A stretch of 64,000 bases of DNA from Caprella mutica (lineage: Eukaryota > Arthropoda > Malacostraca > Amphipoda > Caprellidae), in assembly GCA_947561585.1 (NCBI GenBank), contig CANNZV010000869.1, forward strand, positions 62,001-126,000, given 5' to 3'. Below, one piece after another: positions 1 through 10,645 of the stretch. The translations under genes were made by a program, and so were the position numbers. The first letter of the stretch is position 1; each line of letters begins with the position of its first letter. The notes beneath the pieces were generated by a model. The model saw nothing but the letters and a program-made list of their open reading frames with translations. It was not told the origin of the DNA and ran no database searches.

Positions 1-1448
1 GGAGTAAGGATGATGCCATTGGTCACTTCAGGGGAAGATTAAAAACATTTCCTGAATCACAATCTAGAAAATTGTCAATTTTTATACCATTTCATTCTAA
101 AACTTTAATGTACCGTCGTTCAATTCTGACACTCAATATATTGTGGTAGTGGGAATTATTCACATGTCACGATAGGTCAATCAGGTCATATTGATCAATG
201 ACCTATATTTTCGAGTAGTGCGAGTATTAATATTATATGAATGTAAGCCCTTATAATATTAGATAAAGAAAGTACCTACCTATTCTTTGATATAAAAATA
301 ATAAATCGAAAATTTAAATTGTCAAGATTTCTATTTACACGTGGAATCTCCTAATCTAATTGAAAATGAAACAAAAAATTGTGAGAAGTTTTCCAAACAG
401 TCTCTGATGAGTCATTTGGACTTCATTTTCTTGAAATGCTTCTGTCAATATTTCCTTTTCAGGAATGTATATAGGCTTCCTTTTTACAGTACAAAATGTA
501 TGGTAATATTTACATTTCATTAATTAGATAGATGTTATATACATTGAAAATAGCACATTATATTTCGAAACCAGACCAATTATTATTTTATAGTGAAAAA
601 ACTATAATTAATAGAAAATATAAACAAATTAATATTTATTCAACAAACATTTCAATTGCTATGTTCCTATCAGAAATATTATGGTTGTCTTTGTTACCTT
701 CATGGTCTATAATGTAGCGAATTTTATTATATATAAGTAAACAAGTAAAAGATTATGATCATAAATCTGTGTGACTGTTTCTTAAAAATAAAATTTTAAG
801 CATCTTCCAATTTATTTTACATCAATGAGAGAAAAGTCCTCCAATCTTCTTATTATTTCCCAAGAAATATTAAGTTGATGTTATTTGTCATTAGTAGGAA
901 ATATAGTGAGATTGAAGAAAGAAATATTTCGAAATATTTACGTCTTCATTTCACTAAATATAACTTTTCAATTCTATATTTCTTATTTTTCGAACAAACT
1001 TTTCATTCCTTATTATTTATTTTTCGAAAAAAATTTAATTTTATATTGCTTATTTCTTCGAATAAGCTGTTCAATTTTACTGTTTTTTGTAATGAAATTG
1101 AAATTTTATTTACACTGTAATATATGACTATGAAGACAGCTAAATACATTCCTGGTATGGAATACACTTATCGTAATCAATTTTATGCATGCTTATCCCA
1201 TAATATAATTATTCATATTTCACTTGAGTGTCATGAATCATCTAATCTACATGCAAATAATATAAATTAGGTACAATGATTTTAAAAACGTGTAACAAAT
1301 TATGCTAAATATATACATATATCTATTTAATCAATTAATTTGATATAGCTTTACTCACCAGTTCAGAAGAAAGATGTACAAGCACGTCTGACCTGAAACA
1401 GTAAATATATAAATTATATATAACTTTCAAAGGAATTCACGATGGAGC
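1..1448. other. AT-rich stretch, no gene recognised
   Basis: The stretch is low-GC sequence with many homopolymer T and A runs. Short open frames around 341-717 and 875-1127 encode F/I/L/Y/K/N-rich peptides of the kind AT-rich DNA produces by chance, and two of them overlap in different frames. No splice-flanked exon, RNA gene or repeat was recognised. Confidence 0.6.
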
Positions 1449-1480
1449 CATAGAAGATTTAGTGCTAATAATCTTCTATG
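1449..1480. repeat. short perfect hairpin
   Basis: CATAGAAGATT (1449-1459) is followed after 10 nt by its exact reverse complement (1470-1480). The loop can pair further (TAG with CTA). No larger element around it was found, so it could be a MITE core or chance. Confidence 0.5.
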
Positions 1481-1703
1481 AACCCACCTACCTATTATAA
1501 TTCAGTTAAGTAAATACATGATACTCATTCAATTATTGGTGATCAAAATTCTATTTAAAATCTGAATATAATCCGTGATTTGATAAACTAATTGAGATAT
1601 ATAAGTAGATGAATTCCCAATCAGGAAGTTATAGTAGATTAAAAATGTTATGTATTTGAATATAATATGATTCGACGAAGATCATATCGAAATTTGAACC
1701 ACT

Positions 1704-1911
1704 TTAAAGGCTGTTTCACACATGTCTGGGATCCGCCTGGTCCAGCTTCTCTTAATGTTTTTTTTTTATCGCTGAGTGTAGCCGGTACTGTGTGAATCTG
1801 TCCGTTGAAATTAAAGTAACGTTTTATTTTTTTCAATGACACTGAATCACTGAGAGGAGACGGACCGGATACGTCCCGGATGGATCCCTGACGTGTGTGG
1901 AGAAGCCTTAA
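1704..1911 (-). mobile_element. TTAA-flanked MITE, copy 1
   Basis: A short GC-richer island is bounded by TTAA at 1704-1707 and 1908-1911. Its ends are imperfect inverted repeats: AAAGGCTGTTTCACACATG on the left, and the reverse complement of the right end begins AAGGCTTCTCCACACACG. Read on the minus strand it aligns along its length with the element at 25959-26171, sharing the terminal AAGGCTNCTT, an internal CTCCTCTCAGTG, and TTTCAACGGAC before a CAGTACCGGCT block. A TTAA target points to the piggyBac or Kolobok superfamilies, but the element has no coding capacity. A 94-codon open frame across it on the minus strand is a by-product of its higher GC. Confidence 0.85.
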
Positions 1912-4513
1912 GTCTAACGACGGATATTCCAAACAAAATATTTTTGAAATTATTTTATTTATAGGTTACACCATCATTTATAATAATCAACAATAATTTC
2001 CGATCAGTATCTATTCTAAATGGAGTTATGCTTTATTCCTGTACTGAAAAAAAGAATTATTTCCAAACATTTTTTCCCTAAGAAACTCGTATGACTTCTT
2101 TCTAAATCTACTAAAGTTATTTCTCTTTCGTAATTCATACTGCAAAGAAAGATGGAAGTTTTTCCTAGTTTAATACAGTTCCATAGACGTAGTATTATTT
2201 GAGGTAGTGCAGTTTTTGCTCATCATATTATCACAGTTCGTTACACACATGGCAAGAAAGAACAAGAAAAAATGTTGTGATGTAGTGAAAGTCGCCTGTG
2301 TTATTTCTTAAAGGGAATAGATTGGGAATATACTTATAGTGATGGTATTTGAATGATGACTGTTATAAATTGCACGGATATGTCTTTGAATGAGTTCTAT
2401 ATTGATGTAGGGATAAATCATTTATTAATTTTCTGTTATCCTGAAATATAACTGATCAAATAAAGGGTGATGCTAAAATTTCAAAATATAACACAATTTA
2501 TCAAATTCAGTTCGTGATATCTAGTTTCATATTGAATTTATAGTAGAATGTACCCATGAGGTCAAATATGTTATGACAAAAGACTTTTTCTTCCTTCCGA
2601 AGAATTTTAATCTGTTTTCATCCTGTGGAAGATTACCTCCAGTCACAAACAATTGGCAAGGAGAGGTGAGGACTAGAGGGATTCACCAGCAAGGGAAACC
2701 AAAAATTGAAGGATTCGAAAACATTTTAATAGCGTGAACCTCGTTACAAAACTCGAACATTTTGAAAATATTTATTGAGTTAAGAATATATAAAAAGATA
2801 TACATGCAATGACACAAGCCCTTAATGAAGTAAATATTTACTTTTAGGGCAAACAAATTTGCTAGAACATAATAATGAAGAAAAACTGTCAACAATCAAT
2901 TTAACTAACAATAGGTGATTATATGTATTATTTTCTAGCTTAATAGGTAAATAGGTAGTGAGAACTAAAAACAAAAATTGACTTTATTGAAATATATCAA
3001 ATACCTTCCTATGTTTCTGAAACACTATTTAAAAATATAATTATAATATAATTGACAAATATAATTACTAATTTTAAATGTTAATATGTAAACGGTACTT
3101 ATATTGAATAATAGTTTACTAATATCTGGCCATGATTTGAATTACCAAAGAACAAAGGATATGTTTTTTAGAGTCATGTTAGCAATTTGTTTCCATATGT
3201 CAGCAGAGTAAATGGTCATGACTAGGAAATGAATGTAATAAGTTTTCTAGCAAAGATAATATCATGGTAATGAATTGAGAATGGGAGATTGCAGATAGTG
3301 AGCAGAATTATTATGCCTTCGGTTACGCAGAATTATAATAATAATCATACGGGAGAAGTACGCAAACCTAGAATTTTCTAGTCATTGTTGAAAAAGGTAG
3401 ATTTTCTAGACTCTTTTTTAAAGACAAATATATAATACAATAAATTTATAATACATGAAATATACAAATAAAGTTAATATTATTCTATTTTCTGTTTGGA
3501 TTGTTTAGATACCAAAATTGTTGATTGATTCCTATAAAATTGATAATATATTGAATCTGTGCTGTTCTCTATTACAAGAATGTTTGTTTCAAACCATTTG
3601 AAGAAATAAGACCTATTTGAAAGTCTCTAACTGGCTATAGAATTGAATTAACTTTTTCTCATCTTAACATTACGAATAACATCTTAGTTCAACTGATTGT
3701 CATGAAATCTAAAACGTTAGTTTATAGTCTTAAGACGCTTTGTTATTCCCTCTCACTGACTCCCTCATATGACATATTGAAGAAAAAGATATTATATGTG
3801 AGTACGGGACATAGTAATTATCGTCCAGTAGACCCTTTACTCTAAATGAATAACTCAATGAATAATTTAGTCTCAATAAGCAAAAACCATCAATTACCAA
3901 TTAATTAACAACTGCAATTGTTTAAGGTCAAGTATTCTCATAATAAACTGTGGACATTATAAAATAACACTGTAGCTGAATAGTATTGCAGAATATCATA
4001 AAGAATTGAAGAGAAAATTGACTGAAAATCACAAAAAACTTATGAAATTTTTCTATCACACATATTTAGAGGAGAAAGTTGTAAATTGTAAAATCTGCAA
4101 AAATAAAATCAGCAAGACAATTTTATTAATCATAGTAGACAATATTAATTTAGTTGAAGTATAATGTTAAAAAATAACGTTAGAGTCTTTAGCTTTTAGA
4201 ATTAAATTAAATCAATACACATTGATAAATTGAAAGTTATTTTACCTGACTTATTTACAGCCAAATAAGATCACTTTGTTTACTATCATCTCAATTAAAT
4301 CATCTTGCTGTATGAAATCTTCACAATCTATTATATAGGAAATGTATAAATAAGCAACAGTCCATACAAAAAAAAAAACATTAATAAGTAATTCATATAA
4401 TAAATATAAAATAATATTCTTAGAGTATGAATATTAACATCATCTTATATTTAATTGATATTTAAATTAAATTTTCCATTGTTTTATATATCCTTTTCCC
4501 TGTTAGCAACGTT
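1912..4513. other. AT-rich stretch, no gene recognised
   Basis: No coding region or RNA gene was recognised in this long low-GC stretch. A short motif near 3828-3845, ending CCCTTTACTC, resembles one arm of the GAGTAAAG hairpins seen elsewhere in the window (see 23741-23780). A run of A lies at about 4370-4378. Confidence 0.55.
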
Positions 4514-4517
4514 TCTT

Positions 4518-5492
4518 GGGACAACATTGGGACAACATTAGCAATTTTGGAACAACATTGGCAATATTGGGACAACATTGGCAATATTGGGACAACATTA
4601 GCAATATTGGGACAACATTGGCAATATTGGGACAACATTAGCAATTTTGGAACAACATTGGCAATATTGGGACAACATTGGCAATATTGGGACAACATTG
4701 GCAATATTGGGACAACATTGGCAATATTGGGACAACATTGGCAATATTGGAACAACATTGGCAATATTGGGACAACATTGGCAATATTGGGACAACATCG
4801 GCAATATTGGGACAACATTAGCAATATTGGAACAACATTGGCAATATTGGGACAACATTGGCAATATTGGAACAACATTGGCAATATTGGGACAACATTG
4901 GCAATATTGGGACAACATTGGCAATATTGGGACAACATTGGCAATATTGGGACAACATTAGCAATATTGGGACAACATTAGCAATATTGGAACAACATTT
5001 GTAATATTGGGACAACATTGCATGGCAATATTGGGACAACATTGGCAATATTGGAACAACATTGGCAATATTGGAACAACATTGGCAATATTGGGACAAC
5101 ATTGGCAATATTGGAACAACATTGGCAATACTGGAACAACATTGGCAATATTGGGACAACATTGGCAATATTGGGACAACATTAGCAATATTGGGACAAC
5201 ATTAGCAATATTGGAACAACATTTGTAATATTGGGACAACATTGCATGGCAATATTGGGACAACATTGGCAATATTGGAACAACATTGGCAATATTGGAA
5301 CAACATTGGCAATATTGGGACAACATTGGCAATATTGGAACAACATTGGCAATACTGGAACAACATTGGCAATATTGGGACAACATATTGGCAATATTGG
5401 GACAACATTGGCAATATTGGGACAACATTAGCAATATTGGAACAACATTGGCAATATTGGGACAACATTGGCAATATTGGATCAACATTGGC
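4518..5492. repeat. minisatellite, 20-bp unit, about 49 copies
   Basis: The tandem unit is GGGACAACATTGGCAATATT. Common variants are GGAACAAC, ATTAGCAA and AATTTTGG. A CATG insertion occurs at 5021 and again at 5245, exactly 224 bp apart, each preceded by the same ATTTGTAAT variant, so a block of about 11 units was duplicated as a higher-order repeat. Twenty base pairs read as a 20-residue period in every frame, and several frames lack stops, giving spurious proteins of up to 181 codons on both strands rich in QYCQCCPNIANVV or NIGNIGTTLAIL. These should not be annotated as genes. Confidence 0.98.
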
Positions 5493-6010
5493 CCGAGAAT
5501 CATTACTACCTGGGTTCTCTGTCACAAAATACGAGCATAAAAACAAATAAAAATACCATTCGGAACAAATAAGTGGTAAATGTTGTGCTCGATGGTCATG
5601 ACTGTGCTGGACTTTGACTTGTGCTGACATTTCTTCTTTTCTGACGTCAAACAACTTCTTTTCAACATAAAATTAAAAGAATTAAAACATTGGCAGTGAA
5701 GGCTGGTAAAGAAAATCTTGCAGTAAATAAATTTGATGATGTAAATGTACTGTACCAGCTTTACGGTTTAAATGAACAATAATTATAACAAACTAACTGA
5801 ATTTATTGAATAATAAAGACATATAATCATCAATATTTTTCATACCATATATTGTTTTGAATTAGTTATATTATTAATTTTTATCCCATTATGATCACCT
5901 TTCTTGAAATTAGTAAGTGATAATGGTACAATAATAAACATTTAGGAGAAGTCAATGCAAAGATCAATTTCACGTGAATTCCCTGGCGTTAAAATTCAAG
6001 CCCAAACAGG
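5493..6010. other. unique AT-rich stretch
   Basis: This is the flank of the 20-bp minisatellite. It has slightly higher GC up to about 5660 (TGTGCTCGATGGTCATGACT and similar), then AT-rich DNA. I recognise no gene or repeat. Confidence 0.5.
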
Positions 6011-6068
6011 GTAAAGAAACTACCTAACATATATGGGTAGAGCGTCATGTTGTAGATAGATTCTTTAC
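6011..6068. repeat. imperfect hairpin, GTAAAG type
   Basis: GTAAAGAAACTACCTA (6011-6026) pairs imperfectly with TAGATAGATTCTTTAC (6053-6068). The outer 8 bp are perfect. It resembles the better hairpin at 23741-23780 and may be a remnant of the same short palindromic repeat. Confidence 0.4.
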
Positions 6069-6584
6069 TTGATATAATCAAAGAAAATACTCGAAAAGTA
6101 AGTTGCTTTCTGTTAACCTCTTCAGTTTTAATAGATTATTATTGGTGCTTCATGCAATCTAAGTAACTATATACTATATGAATATGATATATAGTTACAT
6201 ACTCTCTACTCCCATACATCGTATGCATTGTATATGGCATTTCTAATCAATGTGTACAACTGTGACTCAGTCCAAAGCTTCTATTGAGTTAAATTGGCAT
6301 GTGTAGCTGTGTACTCTAGGCAAGTCAATCGGACAACTTCACATCATTTCAATAAATTGAACCTGGTAATACTCGACCTGTCATTGGGGATCAAACGCAA
6401 TGGCATCATTTGATCCATACTATGCTAACTCAAGCATTGAATATATTAATAGTATTCAATCATGCTAGTGTCAAATTTATTTTACCTATTTACTGTTCTA
6501 AATATTTAGCTCCCTACACTATAGAATTTTAAAGTGATAATATGATTAGTGTTAAAACAGCGACTATGTGGCAACAATTAGCAA
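6069..6584. other. AT-rich stretch, no gene recognised
   Basis: This is mixed-composition unique sequence with no open frame of note. It includes a loose repetition of CTATATGAATATGATATATAG near 6170-6195 that is simple AT sequence. Confidence 0.5.
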
Positions 6585-6699
6585 TAAGCATGTGGCCACA
6601 CTAAGCATGTGGCAACACTGAGCATGTGGCAACACTAAGCATGTGGCAACACTAAGCATGTGGCAACACTGAGCATGTGGCAACACTGAACATATGGCA
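6585..6699. repeat. minisatellite, 17-bp unit, about 6-7 copies
   Basis: The unit is AGCATGTGGCAACACTA, with A or G alternating at the last position (pattern A, G, A, A, G, G). Degenerate copies lie on both edges (ATGTGGCAACAATTAGCA at 6576, GAACATATGGCA at 6688). The array is small but clean. Confidence 0.95.
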
Positions 6700-6957
6700 T
6701 TAATGATTGTGTTGCCATATGCTAAATGTAATCGTGTGTTGAGTTAATACGGACAGTTAGTTAATAGTTAATGGATAACCATTGAATATCTCACGTACGT
6801 GTCTGACATTATACACAAAAAAAACATATCTTCTTTGAACCATTAAGACTGCAAAGAATTGTTCATACAATATTACGATACAATCTGGTATCTTGTATCC
6901 CAAGTTTCGATGCTCTTCCTCCATGTAGGTCCGATATCATTCATCAAGTCTTCACAG

Positions 6958-7025
6958 ACTCCATTTCCCGGCAAGATAAACTTCCTGAACCAAATACTCC
7001 ATTTCCGATAACAATTGAGCAGCGG
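6958..7025 (+). repeat. dispersed repeat fragment, family A (copy 1)
   Basis: The stretch starting CCATTTCCCGGCAAGATAAA and containing ATAAACTTCCTGAA and ATTTCC-ATA-CAATT aligns by eye with 22150-22264 and 57452-57570. The best conserved blocks are CATTTCC, the AAACTTCCTGAA-like block and the ATTTCCRATA block. It is an old dispersed repeat of unknown type. Confidence 0.55.
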
Positions 7026-8749
7026 CGATAGTAACACCTAATAAAGAGTACCTAGTGATGAAACTCGTGAATTAAAGACTATCAAAACTATCCATATAAC
7101 CCAGTGCTTATAGCATCAAAATATCAGTTTAATACGCAATATATATGCACTATGTAGAGGAGTCTTATAAATAATCGGTTTATTTCATCTTGTACATCAA
7201 AGCTGTGAATGTGTCTAAAGATCCCAAAGACACAAATGGCGTTGAAATTCATATGGCTTATGTTGTGATACATTCTTGTAAAATTCTTCTGTTCTCTTGA
7301 GTTCAATTGTAGCACATTCAAAACTTAAAATGTGAATAGAATGGAATTATTCTGGCAGACGAGAATGTTCTAACTCGGTGACCAATGTTGTAGCACATCT
7401 GAATTAGGTTGTCAAATGGATATTATACGGTTTTAATTCAGCTATTCACTAGTGATATTGGAATATGAAGAGCAAGAAATGAAGTGGAGGAAAGACTAGA
7501 AAAATATTACTGTAGCATTATGATTGAATTGTTTTTATCAATCAATTATCTTACATTCCTCATTTTTCCAATGACCACAGTTTATTATTATTGTAAAATT
7601 TGTCATTCATATTCGAACTTAAAATTTTTTTTTAGTAATTTTATTGTCAGGTTGAATTTCAAGGCCAACTATCTTTAAAGCTACATCAACTACATATATA
7701 ATACGAAAATCAGTTAATAGAGTTAATATTAGAAGGCTATCACGATACCTCATGTAAAGGCATAGTTTTCAGTGGTCGAATATTCGGTAAGTCTGTTATT
7801 AGGTAGCGACATGATTCTGGCTAATCTGGTGGGCATAATTCACGTGCGTCTTTCACTTCAATATACATTATTCCAGTATATGCATAATGAGAAGGAACTA
7901 CGCAATATTAGAATGATTAGCTTGTAGTTATAGCTGATGCATGCAGGAAAATGTTATGTCTTTCTTTAACACAATCGATTCTTCACTAATAATTCATTCA
8001 GTAAGTCATGCTTATATATACGAGTGTCTTGTCCTTCACCTTCTTTGCGGTCTGATGAACACATGAGAATTTGAAGACTGAATGGCATTGGGATACGAAA
8101 ATTAAATAGAAAGTATTTCATTTTAATTTTACTCATCATCGCCTCATCTGAAGAATCCAAAATGATTATTAGGAAATAATTTGGTTACGGTCTGCTCATT
8201 TTTCCTGAAGAGATGTTACATTCAACTTTTGTTAAACTTGAGTTGTTAAACTTTAGTTAAAGTAGATATGGAAAATATATATAACAGGTAAATATTTTTT
8301 GAGTTAGTTTGAACAGTGAGATAGACAGTTTATTACATTTAATTACCAAATATAGTGAATTGATATTTGAATTTTTAATAATTAATACTAATTGAATAGC
8401 TAATGCATGGGTTTCTTTATTATTACTATATACTCTAATTTAAAACTTTTCTTTAATCAATTGATTCACTGTTTTTAATATCATAGCAGTTTTAAACTAT
8501 TTAAATCAATTCAATCAATATTACATCACATTGTTTGAATTTGATTTCTCCACTCAATTGTAGATAGCTTATACTTCTTTCTTTAATTTTATTACATGTT
8601 CATGAAATTGTTTCTAGTCACCTATTTCTTACAGTAAATACCATAATACAATAGCTAGTATTGCATGAACTCTGAATTATTATTTTCTTAACGCTAACTT
8701 AATATTTCGATGAACCAAATTTTTCTCAAGTTGAATTTATTAAATAATG
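7026..8749. other. AT-rich stretch, no gene recognised
   Basis: I recognise no coding region. Open frames of about 65 codons at 7124-7321 (minus), 7484-7678 (plus) and 7966-8160 (minus) have no recognisable domains and are within chance length for this composition. Confidence 0.5.
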
Positions 8750-9350
8750 TAGGGTCGGACGGGGTATCACTGCGCATACCCTTTTTATGGGGTATCACTC
8801 CGCACCATTATATTTTTAAAACCACTTGTTTTAGCCTAAACCTGATTGCACCATCATTTCAAGCATCTTTTTTTCTCCCTTAAACATCATGACGGACCAT
8901 TATCCTATTTGTATTTCTAGAGTTAAGTTGCGATATATGTGGTGCTCTCATAACGATCTGAAAAAGTTTGCAGTGGTGATTTTTTAATCCCGCAAACTCT
9001 CCAATAACTCTACAACCATGATTTATAGATTCATATTGTTTTAACATGTTAGCACAAACAATAACAGTTACATTATGTCAAATTTTCAACTTCTCAGTTT
9101 TCACGGGTTTCCTGCCACAACCGTGCGCAGTGATACCCCAGATAATTTAGAGGTAGAGGGGTATCACTGCGCATCATTAATAACCATATTTGTATGTGAA
9201 TAAATATGAAAAATATGAGTTTTTAGCTCTTAATAAAGGCATAAATAATGGTTAATGTTTTATTTAATTATAAATTTGATTAGTAATAAAATTACGATCG
9301 TAGAAGCTATGCAACTTGATGTGGGGGCTTAAAATAGGGAGGGGGTATTT

Positions 9351-9364
9351 GGGGGGGGGGGGGG
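9351..9364 (+). repeat. poly-G run (14 G)
   Basis: Fourteen consecutive G follow shorter runs (GGGGG at 9323 and 9341) in a genome that is otherwise AT-rich. The local G clusters could form a G-quadruplex. The run lies inside the composite element at 8750-10017. Confidence 0.9.
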
Positions 9365-9535
9365 AGTGAGAGGTTTTAGAAATAAATGTTGATTAACAAC
9401 AAACGTACGATCGTAATATATTACTTGATATAAGTAGTTAACTAGTTGCGTAAATTTTAAGTGTTAAATTTGTTGTAGATTCATTAAATATGTGTTTGAA
9501 AAGCAAGGGTCAAGTATATTAGGAGAGAGCATGTA

Positions 9536-9775
9536 GAGAGGGAAACACAGACGTTAAGATGAGGATTGAGGAGGATTTAAATGTGGGAGAGGGGAAATAG
9601 ATGGGGGAGAGAGGGAAGTAGATGGGGAAGAGGGGGATTTAGATGAGAAGAGAGGGAGATTTCGATGAGGAGAGAGTGTGATTATAATGGTAGGAGAGGG
9701 GGATTTAGATGGGGAGGGAGGGGTATTAATGTGCGGACAGGAGGTATTTAGGTGGGGGAGAGAAGTGCTGTATTT
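9536..9775 (+). repeat. purine-rich degenerate minisatellite
   Basis: The top strand is almost entirely purine plus scattered T, with repeated variants of GGGGGATTTAGATGGGGAGAG at irregular spacing of roughly 25-30 bp. It lies inside the composite element. The minus-strand open frame (9554-9826) reads as a Pro/Ser-rich low-complexity peptide (SPSKSPSP, SPHRNLPLFSSKSPSSPS) and I attribute it to the repeat, not to a gene. Confidence 0.85.
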
Positions 9776-10045
9776 ATGCAATGCGCGGTGATACCCCTTC
9801 ATGTGCGCAGTGATACCTCGATGCACTCACTAAAAGTTACGCACAAAAAATAGCCAATAAGTATTTTATTTATTTAGCTATTATTTCGAAACCGCTTGAG
9901 AACCATCCTCATTCATGACCATTACATCACGAGAAAAATAGTTTTTCTAGTACATTTCGTTTTTGAGTAAATAAAGAGTTTGCGGGATTGTGCGCAGTGA
10001 TACCCCATCCGACCCTATAGTTTTTAAAATATTTCTACAAGATTC

Positions 10046-10113
10046 AATTGATTTAACTTGTTTCAAACTTTTTCCATATGTTTTTTTAAACATGTTTCAA
10101 CTCATTTCGAACT
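10046..10113 (+). repeat. outlying copies of the TTTCAA minisatellite
   Basis: Degenerate units ACTTGTTTCAAACTTTT and ACATGTTTCAACTCATTTCG match the array at 10457-10640. The GGTCA-rich repeat lies between the two parts, as if it had interrupted the array. Confidence 0.6.
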
Positions 10114-10129
10114 CTATGTCCAGTGACCT

Positions 10130-10420
10130 GCTGGTAGAATTTTGGGAGTGACCCGGTCAAAAGTGAATGTCATGGTCATTTACAACACAAAAAGTATTGA
10201 ATCAAGTTGCATGAAACTTGGTTGGACGATTGGTCAATAAGCAGGAACCATTTTGTTAGATTTTGGGAGTGATCAGGTCAAAGGTCAAAGATCAAGGTCA
10301 AGGCCATCTGTAACTCAATAACTCAAAAAGTATTGAACCATATTGCATGAAACTGGGTGAGACGATTGGTTACTATCCAGTTAGCAGTTTATCGAATTTT
10401 GCGAGAGAACGGGTCAAAGC
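10130..10420 (+). repeat. GGTCA-rich repeat, two degenerate units
   Basis: Two units share the order TTTTGGGAGTGA, GGTCAAA, then CAAAAAGTATTGAA, TTGCATGAAACT and GACGATTGGT. They begin at about 10140 and 10260. A third partial unit begins near 10395 (TTTTGCGAGAGAACGGGTCAAAG). The second unit has five AGGTCA-like half-sites in a row between 10275 and 10306. The TTGCATGAAACTKGG phrase next to repeated GGTCA resembles dispersed repeats I know from other invertebrate genomes, but I cannot name a family. Confidence 0.7.
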
Positions 10421-10456
10421 GGTGGCGAAGGTATGCGCTCTACCGAGTGCACATAA

Positions 10457-10640
10457 TCTACTTTCAAACTTGTTTCAACTTATTTCAAATTTGTTTAGAC
10501 ATGTTTCAAATTTATTTCAAACTTGTTTCAACTTATTTCAAACTCGTTTCAACTTATTTCAAACTTGTTTCAACTTATTTCAAACATGTTTCAAACTTGT
10601 TTCAAACAGTTTTTTAACTTTCTTTCATCATGTTTCAAAC
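10457..10640 (+). repeat. minisatellite, about 22-bp unit (TTTCAA type)
   Basis: Alternating ACTTGTTTCA and ACTTATTTCAA blocks give a period of about 21-22 bp with half-period similarity of about 11 bp. About eight units are visible. Open frames running into it (10347-10646 and 10357-10617, plus) are Phe/Gln/Leu-rich repeats of NLFQTCFNLFQT type and are not credible genes. Confidence 0.93.
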
Positions 10641-10645
10641 TGGTG

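Larger units (their letters stand above)
8750..10017. mobile_element. TA-flanked composite inverted-repeat element
   Basis: The ends are inverted: GGGTCGGACGGGGTATCAC just inside TA at 8750-8751, and the reverse complement GGGTCGGATGGGGTATCAC just inside TA at 10016-10017. The 16-bp motif GGGGTATCACTGCGCA, with up to two mismatches, occurs seven times. Three copies are forward (8761, 8789, 9158) and four reverse (9124, 9782, 9804, 9991). The copies at 9124-9139 and 9158-9173 form a perfect internal palindrome with an 18-nt loop, so the 1.27 kb may be two adjacent or nested elements (about 8761-9139 and 9158-10006). TCCCGCAAACTCT occurs at about 8988 and, inverted, near the right end. There is no transposase. 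The TA flanks suggest a Tc1/mariner-type target, but the superfamily is uncertain. Confidence 0.8.

Noticed and set aside
4462..5654. Overlapping open frames of up to 181 codons across the 20-bp minisatellite
   Set aside because: The 20-bp unit lacks stops in several frames on both strands, so any expansion gives long repetitive frames. There is no start context, no non-repeat coding sequence, and equal openness on both strands.
9554..9826. Pro/Ser-rich 90-codon minus frame resembling a mucin-like or low-complexity protein
   Set aside because: It is the complement of the purine-rich minisatellite. The frame has no independent support.
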